Shown here one piece after another: positions 55,690 through 64,000 of a stretch of 64,000 bases of DNA. Each line of letters starts with the position of its first letter. The stretch's first letter is position 1. The position numbers and the translations under genes were made by a program. Source of the stretch: Eupeodes corollae (lineage: Eukaryota; Arthropoda; Insecta; Diptera; Syrphidae); contig NC_079147.1 in NCBI RefSeq assembly GCF_945859685.1, forward strand, positions 47,436,177 through 47,500,176, written 5' to 3'. The notes below the pieces were generated by a model. The model had not been told where the DNA came from. It saw nothing but the letters and a program-made list of their open reading frames with translations, and searched no databases.

Positions 55690-57880
55690 TAACAAAAATG
55701 TTTGCAAGCCATTTCATTCAAGGCTGGGAAAAACAGAGTGTGGTAAGGCATTCGCGTACTACGGCTAAAGAACGAATCTCTGTACTTGACAGTACGACCG
55801 AAGTTGGGCTCTAGGGTATACTGACGAGAAATCCTAGTAACGTGAGTATTAAGATTGAACTGTTTAAGAGGAGGAATGCAACTGGCTATTACTTTAAGCA
55901 TAAACCGTTAAAATAACGGTAAAAGAGGGTGAGCCAGGTAACTTTACGATGAGAGTTATAATCAAGCTTTGGACGTCCATGAATAATGACGGGTGTATCT
56001 AGGTTTAACAATACAAGACAGCATTGGGTTTTCGAAGCATTAAATTCCACGCGGTTTTTTAATCTCCATTATGCAATACTGTTTAGGCCGAAATTTAAGG
56101 AACTTATCATATTTTGTCGTTGCAGTTCCACATCCGAAGAAGAGGGATGTGAATCTGAAAACAAATATGAAAAGCTAAGAGTACTATCGTCAGCGAAACA
56201 ATGTATTGGATAAGAAGGCAGACAGAAGATCATTACTAAAAATTATAAACACTGTTGGAGATAGAACAGAGCCCTGGGGTGCACCACCATTTATTTTGTG
56301 GTTATCAGAATTGAACCCATCCAATACTACTTGTATTGAACGAAGAAGATAAGAGGGCCTGATGCTAAACCCTATCCAATGCTTTTGAATATGAAGTGCA
56401 ATAATTCTAATTTCTCCAAAACGATGTAAGGATTTGCGCCACTGTTCGGTGAGATGAACCATCAGATCACCAGTGGACCTACTCCTGCGAAGGCCGGCCG
56501 TACTGCTGGTCATTAAGGAGCTTTCGATCTTCGACATATTTCTTGATCTGATAATTTATCAGCGTTTCCATTACCTTTGAAAGAAGGGACGTCAGTGCAA
56601 TCGGTCGGTAATTAGAGGGTGGGGATGATTGGACTTTTTTTGGGAATCCGCTTGGAACGAGACCTGAGGAGTAGGATAGATGAAGAAGCTTACGGAGTGG
56701 TTTTCCCAGCGTTGAACAACACCTCTTTAGTGTAGTATCAGCGTAACACTAGCCCTAATAAACTTGCATTTACTTGGTAGGTTAGCAGCACTTCATTTGT
56801 TGTAAGAATTGTAAGAAAGACTATAAAAAAATAAATAGAATAAAGACTAACCTCACAACACGTTGCTTTTTATTAAACACAGAACAATAGCGGGGATACC
56901 ATCCGGACCAGCGGATTTATGTATGTTGAGATATTTTAGGAGTCTCGCCACAGTATAAGTGCGAAAAAAGATTGGGCCCATAGAATCATTAACGCACTCA
57001 ATGACAGGTGGAGTCATTACACTCACAGAGCTAACAAATACAAATGGCGTATCATAAACAACGAGCGTGGTAACCAAGGAAAAGGAAGAATTGCTCATGA
57101 TTTTTAGGAATGACCAAACATTTTTACTACCTTTGGGAAATTGCTTTTTTTTGCCGTATTTTTTGGTCATGTAAAAATTTGGTCCGTCGAATATGTACAT
57201 TGCAGGCCTTCCTGGCCTGAAATTATTCTGGTTTTCCTCATTTGGATTGGCCTTAAAACAACGGAAACTTACCTTCTTGACCCTAGTAACATAGTTAAAG
57301 CTTGCGTTTTCCTTAGTTCTGATGCTTTTAACCCTTCTGGATAAATGTTCTCATTGACAGAGAATCAAACTTGTGATCATATCAGCGATAGCGACAACGT
57401 CACTATGGAGGAAGCATTGTTACCAGTTAAAGATCCTGAAATAATTATTGAGACCGTCCGAGTTGGCTTTCTGGTATTGCCAAACGGTTCTCTTAGGAGC
57501 TCTTTCTTTAACTAGAGCGTTATGAGACGAGAAATTTCCTCATATGCCCAGAGGAGATAGAACACTAATAGTGTACTTAACAGGGTCAGAGATAAGAAAC
57601 AAGTCGAGAGTGTTTTCTGCTCTACTAACCACTTCCGATATTCGAGTAGGCTCGTTGGCCAGCTGAGTTAGTTGGTTCAATTCAGCGAAGATCTCAGCTT
57701 ACACTCCTTTGGATGTTGTTTGGCCCGAATGTTGAAGCCATGAAGAATTGAGTTCATTGAAATCGCCAACGTACCAACGATTTCAGTGCGAGGATAGGAC
57801 GAAACAATTTTTTGGATGGAATCAGACAAAGCTTCAAATTAACGAGAAGTTGATACTCTGTCTAAATTAGGGCTTTTTAG
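55690..57880 (-). mobile_element. jockey-superfamily LINE, copy J4 (with endonuclease remnant)
   Basis: The longest J copy. Minus-strand order: EN tail at about 57880-57480 (IFAELNQLTQLANEPTRISE and LFLISDPVKYTISVLSP); linker; QFPKGSKNVWSFLKIMSN and VYDTPFVFVSSVSVMTPPVI (57200-56853); a 150-bp insertion; RT pieces with NRPISLTS-like traces, RRSRSTGDLMVHLTEQW, GGAPQGSVLSPTVF (56537-56190). The last segment EPNFGRTVKYRDSFFSRSTR follows (55901-55689). The catalytic FADD block is frameshifted. It shows that the J family has an upstream endonuclease. Confidence 0.75.
56731..56880. mobile_element. possible solo LTR inside J4
   Basis: About 150 bases interrupt J4 compared with J3 (J3 reads CTCTTCAGAACAATAGC across this point). 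The insert starts TGTAGTATCAGCG and ends TATTAAACAC(A). It contains CTATAAAAAAATAAATAG, which could serve as TATA and AATAAA signals. A TG...CA border, promoter and poly(A)-like signals and a small size suggest a solo LTR. No clear target-site duplication is seen, so a MITE-like insert is an alternative. Confidence 0.45.
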
Positions 57881-58033
57881 ATTTAAGAAAACGATATTTT
57901 GAAAACACTGTTCTTCATATCTTTATATTGACAAAAAAACCTAGTCTTTGAGTATTATACAAAAAAGTAATAAATATATCTATATATTCTATACCAAAAT
58001 TCATCTTTTTCGGAGCTATTGGTGGAGAAATTT
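57881..58033. other. short spacer
   Basis: AT-rich DNA between J4 and SINE copy 4, with nothing recognised. Confidence 0.4.
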
Positions 58034-58310
58034 GTGGTACCTGTAGTGTGATGGTCATTGTGTAGGACTGTCATGCTAGAGATCTTACTGGGTTCAATCC
58101 CTGCCTGTGCCACTTTAAGTTTTTCATGAGTACCACCACTTGCGAGGAATTGTCAAATCTTCCAAGAGTAGTTAGGTAATTCTTGTCATGAAAAGTGTTT
58201 TCTCAAATTAAAATAACAGTCTCCTTCAGCCCAATGGTTGACAGTTGAAAGTTACTAGGCCCTGGCTTTTAACGGACTGTTGTGCCACCTAGTTTATTAA
58301 CTTCCCATAA
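58034..58310 (+). mobile_element. tRNA-derived SINE, copy 4 (complete head)
   Basis: Head: TGGTACCTGTAGTGTGATGG (A-box region 58042-58054), GGACTGTCATGCTAGAGATC, and the B box GGTTCAATCC at 58091-58100. The two boxes are about 40 bases apart, close to the spacing in a tRNA gene. Body with TTGCGAGGAATTGTCAAATC, a part of the middle deleted, then the 3' end GGACTGTTGTGCCACCTAG and a TTTATTA tail at about 58290-58300. RNA polymerase III transcription is the expected route. Confidence 0.85.
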
Positions 58311-58950
58311 TATCTATTTACCAAATTTTATCAACAATGTTTTTAATTCTACAAACAATTTTGAAGCCAATATTTTTATTTTCTGCCAAGATATCGATTT
58401 GAAAATAATTTTTTACCAATTTTTGTAGTAATTCTTTTTCGATTACTTCTTTGAACAAAAATATCAATTAAATTTTCCCAGTTATTGGAAGCGTTATCCT
58501 CCGTTACTTAAAATTATTTTGGAAGTAATATCATTTCTTGTTCGAAAAATATTCGACGATTCAGTTTTTGTGTCAATTTTGTTGATTTATAAAAAAACCG
58601 TAACCTAATTGATTTTTTTCTTGCAAAATATTACTGTTCCAGTTTCACGTTATATTATTTGATAGACTATTTAATTCAAGTGGCTAGCGTGATTGGTACT
58701 TGAGATATTTACTGTCATCCAAAATTATCACCTTTTCTAAAATTTGTTCAGTTAAAAACGACCCACTCAATTTCTAGAAAGTGAACTAAGTTTATATGTA
58801 ATCAATATTTCTAATAGTTCTTGAGATATCGTAGACAAAAGAAGCTTCCCAACAAACGTACACTCACACACAGACAGCCCTTTAATAATCTTTAATTTAG
58901 ATTCTAGGGACCTTAAAACTTCGAGGACTGTCAAAAATTTAATTTAATAA
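58311..58950 (-). repeat. R-A repeat, copy 8
   Basis: Minus-oriented core units (CCAAATTTTATCAACAATGT, GATATCGATTTGAAAATAAT), the GTTACAT/TTTCACGTTATATT block, a weak microsatellite (CACTCACACACAGACAG) and TAGATTCTAGGGACCTTAAA near 58910. The palindromic end is eroded. It starts directly after the SINE tail. Confidence 0.7.
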
Positions 58951-59531
58951 TCTATTTTTATGTACATATACACTACACATGTATGTAAGTATTTGAATAA
59001 GTTGCGATTACTTAAGCACACATTTGAAAACATCTTAATAAATGTTATATACCATATTAAAAATTCTATGAAGATTTATTTACTTAAAACTAAGAAAAAG
59101 TCCAATCACTTTGTATCCCTTAATCACAAATATACTTTTCCACTTCATCAAGATTATACGAACTTATTCCTTAGAAACATCACTCAGAAAATCTGTTTTC
59201 CCTTCTTCAACGTTTCTCAACTATGAATATTGAATTCCTGAAATGTTTTATTAATATTTAATTCACAAACTTACAAATTCATCATCTCAATGGTAATTAT
59301 ATGATTAGTAGCTAGTTTTCCGAAAATATTCTTACCAGCATTCTCCTCATGAAGTACTCTCTTTTGCCCCACTCCCTTTTTTTCCTTAAAGGGCCTTCGG
59401 AGTCCCTAAAAATGTGTGTGTAATACATTCCTTGGGACTCTGATAGCTCTCTTAATTAATTTTATTTATGTATAGTAACACATTCTTCTAGAATTCCAGA
59501 TGCGGAAAAATATTCCCTATATTATACAATA
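58951..59531. other. spacer 3' of the host gene
   Basis: AT-rich DNA downstream (minus-strand sense) of the terminal exons. It may include 3' UTR. A frame at 58960-59226 is AT-driven and lacks motifs. Confidence 0.4.
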
Positions 59532-59537
59532 TTTATT
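59532..59537 (-). terminator. poly(A) signal overlapping the stop codon region
   Basis: AATAAA on the minus strand immediately after (overlapping by one base) the TAA of the terminal exon. Further signals downstream are possible, so the actual cleavage site is not fixed. Confidence 0.35.
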
Positions 59538-59659
59538 TATAACATCGCCTTGCTAATGATTTCTTCTAATCCTTCTTCCAGTTTCTCTGTTTCACTCTGG
59601 AACGCTGATGGGACAACTGCCTGCTGATGCAGTATAGGAGGCTGGTTAACATCGGCATC
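59537..59659 (-). CDS. terminal coding exon of an unidentified host gene
   Basis: Forty codons plus TAA, beginning right after the acceptor TTATTTATAG. It encodes DADVNQPPILHQQAVVPSAF and then an acidic, probably helical end, QSETEKLEEGLEEIISKAML. Composition (Gln, Pro, Glu, few AT-driven residues) is unlike the surrounding chance frames. It joins in phase 0 to the exon at 59737-59796 across a 77-bp intron, the common short-intron size in flies. I do not recognise the protein. The acidic C-terminus could be a short coiled-coil or motif-bearing tail. Confidence 0.6.
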   Translation of the reverse strand, partial: DADVNQPPILHQQAVVPSAFQSETEKLEEGLEEIISKAML

Positions 59660-59736
59660 CTATAAATAATATAGACAGGCGAACACGAAATGAAGATGTA
59701 GTTCTAATTGCCATACTTTATTTAAATTGTTCTCAC

Positions 59737-59796
59737 ATGGTAGCCAGTAAATGCTGATGGAGGATTCACTTCCAAATCTGGTTGAATTATGTCAGC
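59737..59796 (-). CDS. penultimate coding exon of the same gene
   Basis: Twenty codons (ADIIQPDLEVNPPSAFTGYH) between the acceptor CAAACTAATAG and the donor GTGAGA. Both ends are in phase 0, matching the next exon. The PPSAF of this exon and VPSAF of the next suggest a short repeated motif (P-S-A-F preceded by Pro/Val). Upstream exons are not certain: a 21-bp candidate (LENLYDY) lies at 60009-60029. Confidence 0.55.
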
Positions 59797-60229
59797 CTAT
59801 TAGTTTGAGCAAAGGTAAAACGAGTCGCGCTCCTGAGGCCGTCGGTGGCGAACGGTTCGGTGTGGAAAAACTGTTTATTACCTGGACATACATAACATGG
59901 AATTAAGTAATCCACTTTAATAATGATGAGAGGCTTAAGTTGGGATATGTGTGATGTGTGACTGACTTTTGTTTTACATTTTTGTTACTTGTGGTTCTAC
60001 TACCTTACGTAATCATAAAGGTTTTCAAGCTGGTTAAAATTGTTATTGATGAAGCTGAAAAGCAATAAAGAAAAATAATTTTGCAACACCCGTTGAAAGA
60101 TATAGATGGTTCAATGCCGATCTCAAATGAGGACCAGCTTAAAAGGTGGAGGATAAATTTTGCTTTAGTTTAATCCATGTATTCGAAACTATAACGTGCA
60201 ACTTGGACATCTTCTGAGCTGCCCGATTC
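59797..60229 (-). other. probable intron with a micro-exon candidate and a GC-rich block
   Basis: 60009-60029 (minus) has the acceptor TTTTAACCAG and donor GTAAGG around 21 bases encoding LENLYDY in phase 0, so a micro-exon is possible. About 59815-59870 is a GC-rich block (GGCCGTCGGTGGCGAACGG on the plus strand) with no explained role. Neither can be proven from sequence alone. Confidence 0.3.
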
Positions 60230-60888
60230 AACTTATTCCCGAATACGCACCAAACCTAACAGTAAGACAGAGATATGTAGCGCGGTCAAAGCACTGACAA
60301 ATAATAAAGTGGTAGATCTAGACGATATTTTCGAAGAATTGTTGGAAACAACGCTAAGTTCATCGTGCGAATTGCTGACAACGTTTAAAGAAGCAGCGTG
60401 GGTCTCTAACAGCTTCCCCAAAATGTGGAAAAAGGGAATGATTGTCAAGCTCCTAAAAAAGTGTGAAACTAGAAAGTTATTTGCATTTTGCTTGCGGTCG
60501 CTAAAGCAGAATCAAAGATGATCTTAGACCGTGTAAGAAAACACCTTGAAGCAATACTCAAACTTGAGCAAGCTGGATTCCTCACTAGACCATCTTGCCT
60601 TGATCACATAAACTATCGTTTTCGAATAATGCGTTAAATATCGATCACCGCTGCACCTACTGTCCATCGATTTTAATAAGTCTTTATCCAGGATAAGCTC
60701 ATCTCTGTTATAAAAGCGACCTATGATGGGTTTAAAGTTAACATTAAAAATGGAGTTAAGTTGTCAGAAGAATTTGAAGTAAAATATGTAGTTAGACAGG
60801 AATGCATACTGTCAATAATTCCTTACTAATTGGTGATCAGTCCTACGGGCGGCCTTGGCAGGAAACGGAGGAATAGAGAGTGAAACCA
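60230..60888 (+). mobile_element. old RTE-like LINE relic, left part
   Basis: RT traces: ICSAVKALTNNKVVDLDDIF, FPKMWKKGMIVKLLKKCETR (60309-60521), then in other frames RVRKHLEAILKLEQAGFLTR, and YDGFKVNIKNGVKLSEEFEV followed by RQECILSIIPY and IDW-like traces. It differs from the main RTE family. The catalytic region is absent, and the relic is interrupted at 60889 by a TIR element. Confidence 0.6.
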
Positions 60889-62321
60889 GGGGTGGAATCG
60901 GCTAAGGTGATAGTTAACTATCAATTTTTTGATAGCCAAATTGACTATCATTTTCATTCCGTCTGTGTAAGATGATTCAATTCAATTCGATTGAAAAATT
61001 TCAGATTCAAATTGTCAAAATTTGTTGTTGCCTTGGTGAAATCTTAAATTGATTCTTATAAAATATCTAAAAAAAAAAGGTTCAAATTGACTGATTTTGA
61101 ATAAAAATCTTACTTTTCTTGCTTTTTTTGAGTGTCGTGAGCTTTGTTGGTCACAGGAATGTGTTTTTTCTAAAGAAACAAAATGAACTAAGAAAATTTC
61201 CTAGTCGTTTGTGTAAGCGTCTGGTAGCTCTATTCGAAATAAACATATATAGGCATTTCCACAGAATCTTTCATTTTCAACAGTTGAAATTTTTTATTTT
61301 TTATTTTGAGGCACATCTATAAACAAACATTTTCTTGGTTGTTTATCATCTAAATAACAAGAAAATACTTGCGTGATTCATTTTGAAACATCGTTTAAAA
61401 ATATCTTCAGTTCTGTGCAGTGCAGTGGAGATGTGTGCATTCAATGAAAAACCCTCATTTCATACAAAAATTTGATTTTGTACTGTCGTAAAAACTTTGA
61501 AACTTAAAAATTTCGATCAACGGCTTGTTTCTACTATTGATTATTCGTAAAATTATCATTCACAATCATTTATTCTTCTGTAAGATCTTATCGATAGGTG
61601 TGCCGCTAAAAAAATCACATATTCTATACCAATCACGTTTTCAATTTTAAACTTTAAAATGACATTATTTATTTTTAAATAGAGGCACATGATCCAATTA
61701 AATTATAATTGATTTATTGATTGATAGAGAATAATTTAAGTCTATAAAATACTACCAGAATCGATCGTTGAGAAAGTTATATAGAGAAAAAGATCAGATT
61801 TTAATATTTGTAAAAGCGGAGGTACTCTAATTTAATTGCTTTGTACTATTTTTTAAATGGTAGCACACCTTTCTTTCGAGGTTTTTCTATCAGTGTATAT
61901 TATAAATAATTATAAATTAATGATGTTAAGTTGGGTCAAAGGTCGTTGAAATGTTTTTTGTTTATAAAACTTGATAAATTTGCATCTGGTACGCTTGAAA
62001 TTTGCAATATTTAAGCCAATTTTTTATTAATTTTAATTAAAAATTTTAATCCAATCAATTCAAAAGTAGATTATATAATTGAAATAAGTCATGATACGAA
62101 AATCTATCCACTTAGAAAGTGCCAATTTCATTTCTAAGGCTTAATATACTGTGGTAACATGAAAGTTAAAAATACTGTGGAAATGCCCATATGTTTGAAA
62201 ATGACTATCACATTTTTTTGTGACAGCTTTTAAGATATCAATTTGACTATCACCTTACGTTGATTAAATTCGATCATTTTAATTGTCATTTATCAACAAT
62301 CAGCTTAGCCGATTCCACCCC
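60889..62321. mobile_element. 1.43-kb terminal-inverted-repeat element, nonautonomous
   Basis: The ends GGGGTGGAATCGGCTAAG (60889-60906) and its reverse complement (62304-62321) are an exact 18-bp inverted repeat. Similarity continues (GTGATAGTT against CTGATTGTT). Inner copies of TTTGACTATCACCTTA near the right end and GGTGATAG/CTATCA blocks near the left suggest subterminal repeats. No frame longer than 67 codons and no transposase motif is present. It splits an RT relic. A clear target-site duplication is not visible, so the superfamily is open. Confidence 0.8.
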
Positions 62322-62640
62322 AGATACGGGCAAAACCGTTTTTGGGAAATCTAAGAATGCGTTCGGGATTTTGTTCAATTTTTATATGAACAATGCTCTC
62401 AGCTTAAAATCTAAAACTGTTCCCCTCAAATCAATACTGTTGGACGATTATTGCATCTGAAAAAATAATAGCAACTATTACCAGGAGACTGCAGAACTAC
62501 ATTTGGTAACTTCGAAACATCTTACGGGTTTTCTGGGGCAATTGTATATCCAATGAAACTATTTAGCAAAGCGGGTCATAAATGCATTGACATTATTATG
62601 TGAAGGCCCAAGTGACCATGGATTAGACACACTCTCGAAG
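62322..62640 (+). mobile_element. old RTE-like LINE relic, right part
   Basis: After the TIR element: KSKNAFGILFNFYMNNALSL and KSKTVPLKSILLDDYC (about 62335-62460), then in another frame RLQNYIW and LRNILRVFWGNCISNETI. These match the order of the C-terminal region of RTE-like LINEs, after the catalytic domain. The DD-containing middle is missing between the two halves. Confidence 0.55.
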
Positions 62641-63547
62641 AGTATTCAATATGTAAATTGGGGTTCTGCAATTCAATTTTAATGAAACGGCTTTCATTTG
62701 TTTCAAACTCAAAACGATGTGAATTTCCGTGTTCTACATTTCGGTATTTAACGATTTTCAAGTGATTTGAATTCGACAAGAAGGAAATTGTTTAAATACA
62801 ATAATAGTTTCTCTTAAAGGAAATAAACCTTTAGTTTTTCATAGAATGCACTTTATTCGTGACAAGTTGCAGCTTCTACTTTGTATTTGAGAGAATAAGG
62901 GACAAAGCATTTGAAACTATTATTATTATATTTTTCAACACACAAAATGCCTTCTTTACTCCGATTTTTTTTTTCATTTCGATGGAGGCACGTGAATCCT
63001 GCTTAATGGGTTTGAGGACCTAAGTAATTATCAGGCACTGTGTTAGAAATATATCCATGCATTTATAATCCTTCCTATATCTACATATATATCAGTCGAC
63101 AACGAAAATGCTTTCATTATAATTAATTTATGTGTAGAAACACTCAAGAAGTGCTCTCGAAAAAAATTATTAATCAAACATTTTTTACATTTGGAAACCA
63201 TTTTATGCTTCTGATTTTTCAAATTCTTAAACAATTTTTTATAAGAGATTATCGTTTCTAATATCATGTTATTTTGACAGTTAACGCTGTCAAATTTTAA
63301 CATTGGACGTTAAAACTACGCCAATACTAAAATTCATAAACGCTTAACATTCTCTCCCACTATTTTCTAAAAGACGTCATTACAATTCACACAGTTTTTG
63401 CGCCCGTGATTTTTTAAATTAATATCCTTTTACTTTTTTCCTCATAGCTGTGTGAAAGGCAAGGTCTATGCCAAGGCTCCATTAATAAATTGGTTTCAGA
63501 TCTTAAAGTATTAAAACTTTTCAAATTTTTTTATCTAAATAAATAAA
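62641..63547. other. spacer, no gene seen
   Basis: AT-rich DNA. An acceptor-like pyrimidine tract ending TTTCCTCATAG at about 63454 (plus) precedes a short open stretch, but nothing confirms an exon. It could be intron DNA of the minus-strand host gene. Confidence 0.35.
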
Positions 63548-63806
63548 TAAATTAGTAAGCGCAACAGTCCGTGGAGAACCAGGGGCCTAGTGACTTACAA
63601 CTCTCAACCATTCCTGTGTGTGAGTAATTGCAGGGGACCTACACTATATAATGTCGAATCCGAACGGCTTATTTGAGAAACCACTTTTCATGAGAAGAAT
63701 TAGTCTTGGAGAATTTGTCATTTCCTCGCAAGAGGCAGTCAGGGATCGACCCCAAGACCTCTTGCATGACAGTCCAACGCACTAACCATCATGAAACGGG
63801 TACTAT
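63548..63806 (-). mobile_element. tRNA-derived SINE, copy 5
   Basis: On the minus strand: GTACCCGTTTCATGATGGTT, GTGCGTTGGACTGTCATGCA, then a B-box region reading GGGGTCGATCCC. Body with AAGTGGTTTCTCAAATAAGC and CCGTTCGGATTCGAC, then GGCCCCTGGTTCTCCACGGA and a TTTATTTATTTA tail (plus-strand 63538-63552). Confidence 0.8.
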
Positions 63807-64000
63807 GCTTTTTCATCTGCTAAAGAATAATTGGGAAATCCAACTTTATAGTAAAAGTTAAAAAGTTTTAAAAACTACTTTCAATGCAGGTACATATTTG
63901 TTCAAATTTTCCTACTATCGCATTTACACCATTTCAAGGTAACAAACCATAAACAAGAATGTCTGCTCTCAAGACTCGGCATATTAAAAAATCTTACTTT
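63807..64000. other. right edge, no gene seen
   Basis: Short AT-rich end of the window with nothing recognised. Confidence 0.4.

Noticed and set aside
58042..58100. A functional tRNA gene (A and B box present)
   Set aside because: The sequence does not complete a tRNA cloverleaf and is followed by a repeated SINE body; five related copies occur in the window.
63440..63530. Plus-strand exon after the acceptor-like TTTCCTCATAG
   Set aside because: The open stretch is short, there is no matching donor or neighbouring exon, and acceptor-like tracts are common in this AT-rich DNA.

Overview
The window is AT-rich, transposon-laden animal chromatin with almost no intact protein-coding gene. It is most likely from a brachyceran fly. 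The pointers are a compact TATA-box gene with a small secreted-protein product, a 77-bp intron, very AT-rich spacers, and decayed RTE-, jockey- and R1/LOA-type LINEs, a Ty3/gypsy element, mariner relics and a tRNA-derived SINE. A run of exactly 200 N at 9455-9654 shows that this is a draft scaffold. The species cannot be named from the sequence alone.

Host genes: two loci can be supported. (i) 15077-15439 (minus) is a single-exon gene for a 120-residue secreted Tyr/Gly-rich protein with a signal peptide, an RKAR processing site, a TATA box and a poly(A) signal. (ii) 59537-59796 (minus) holds the last two coding exons (20 and 40 codons) of an unidentified gene, separated by a 77-bp intron. Its upstream part would lie at higher coordinates, where the DNA is full of transposon relics.

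Mobile DNA, left to right. An RTE-type LINE family is present as five substantial copies (3125-5943 minus, 11238-14060 plus, 16762-19720 minus, 39456-42555 plus with an 11-bp target-site duplication, 51747-53490 plus), a 3' fragment (25675-26330) and a diverged relative (35915-37450). A jockey-superfamily LINE has four copies (7715-8860 minus, 19966-21600 plus, 49925-51746 minus, 55690-57880 minus). A second jockey-like element (26655-27800) abuts an R1/LOA-type LINE with RNase H (27800-29525). Another R1/LOA copy lies at 44546-46640, and a 292-bp 3' end of the same group sits inside an RTE copy at 17675-17966. A Ty3/gypsy provirus-like element (5' LTR, primer-binding site, gag, PR-RT, RNase H, integrase) occupies 32027-35915, with several breaks and no 3' LTR. 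Two mariner-like relics lie at 46876-47618 and 53520-54350.

Noncoding repeats: one family, here called R-A, recurs about a dozen times. It has a palindromic head, an ACGT-rich microsatellite, a core of imperfect units of about 173 bp and a stem-loop tail. This layout resembles DINE-1/Helentron-type nonautonomous elements. A tRNA-derived SINE occurs five times, and its 3' end matches the 3' end of the RTE family, which suggests that the RTE mobilised it. A 1.43-kb terminal-inverted-repeat element (60889-62321) is nested in an old RT relic.

The window reads as stacked insertions: LINEs in R-A, LOA in RTE, mariner in R-A, and a possible solo LTR in jockey. No cooperating operon-like system is visible, and every transposon reading frame examined carries stops, frameshifts, truncations or lost catalytic residues.
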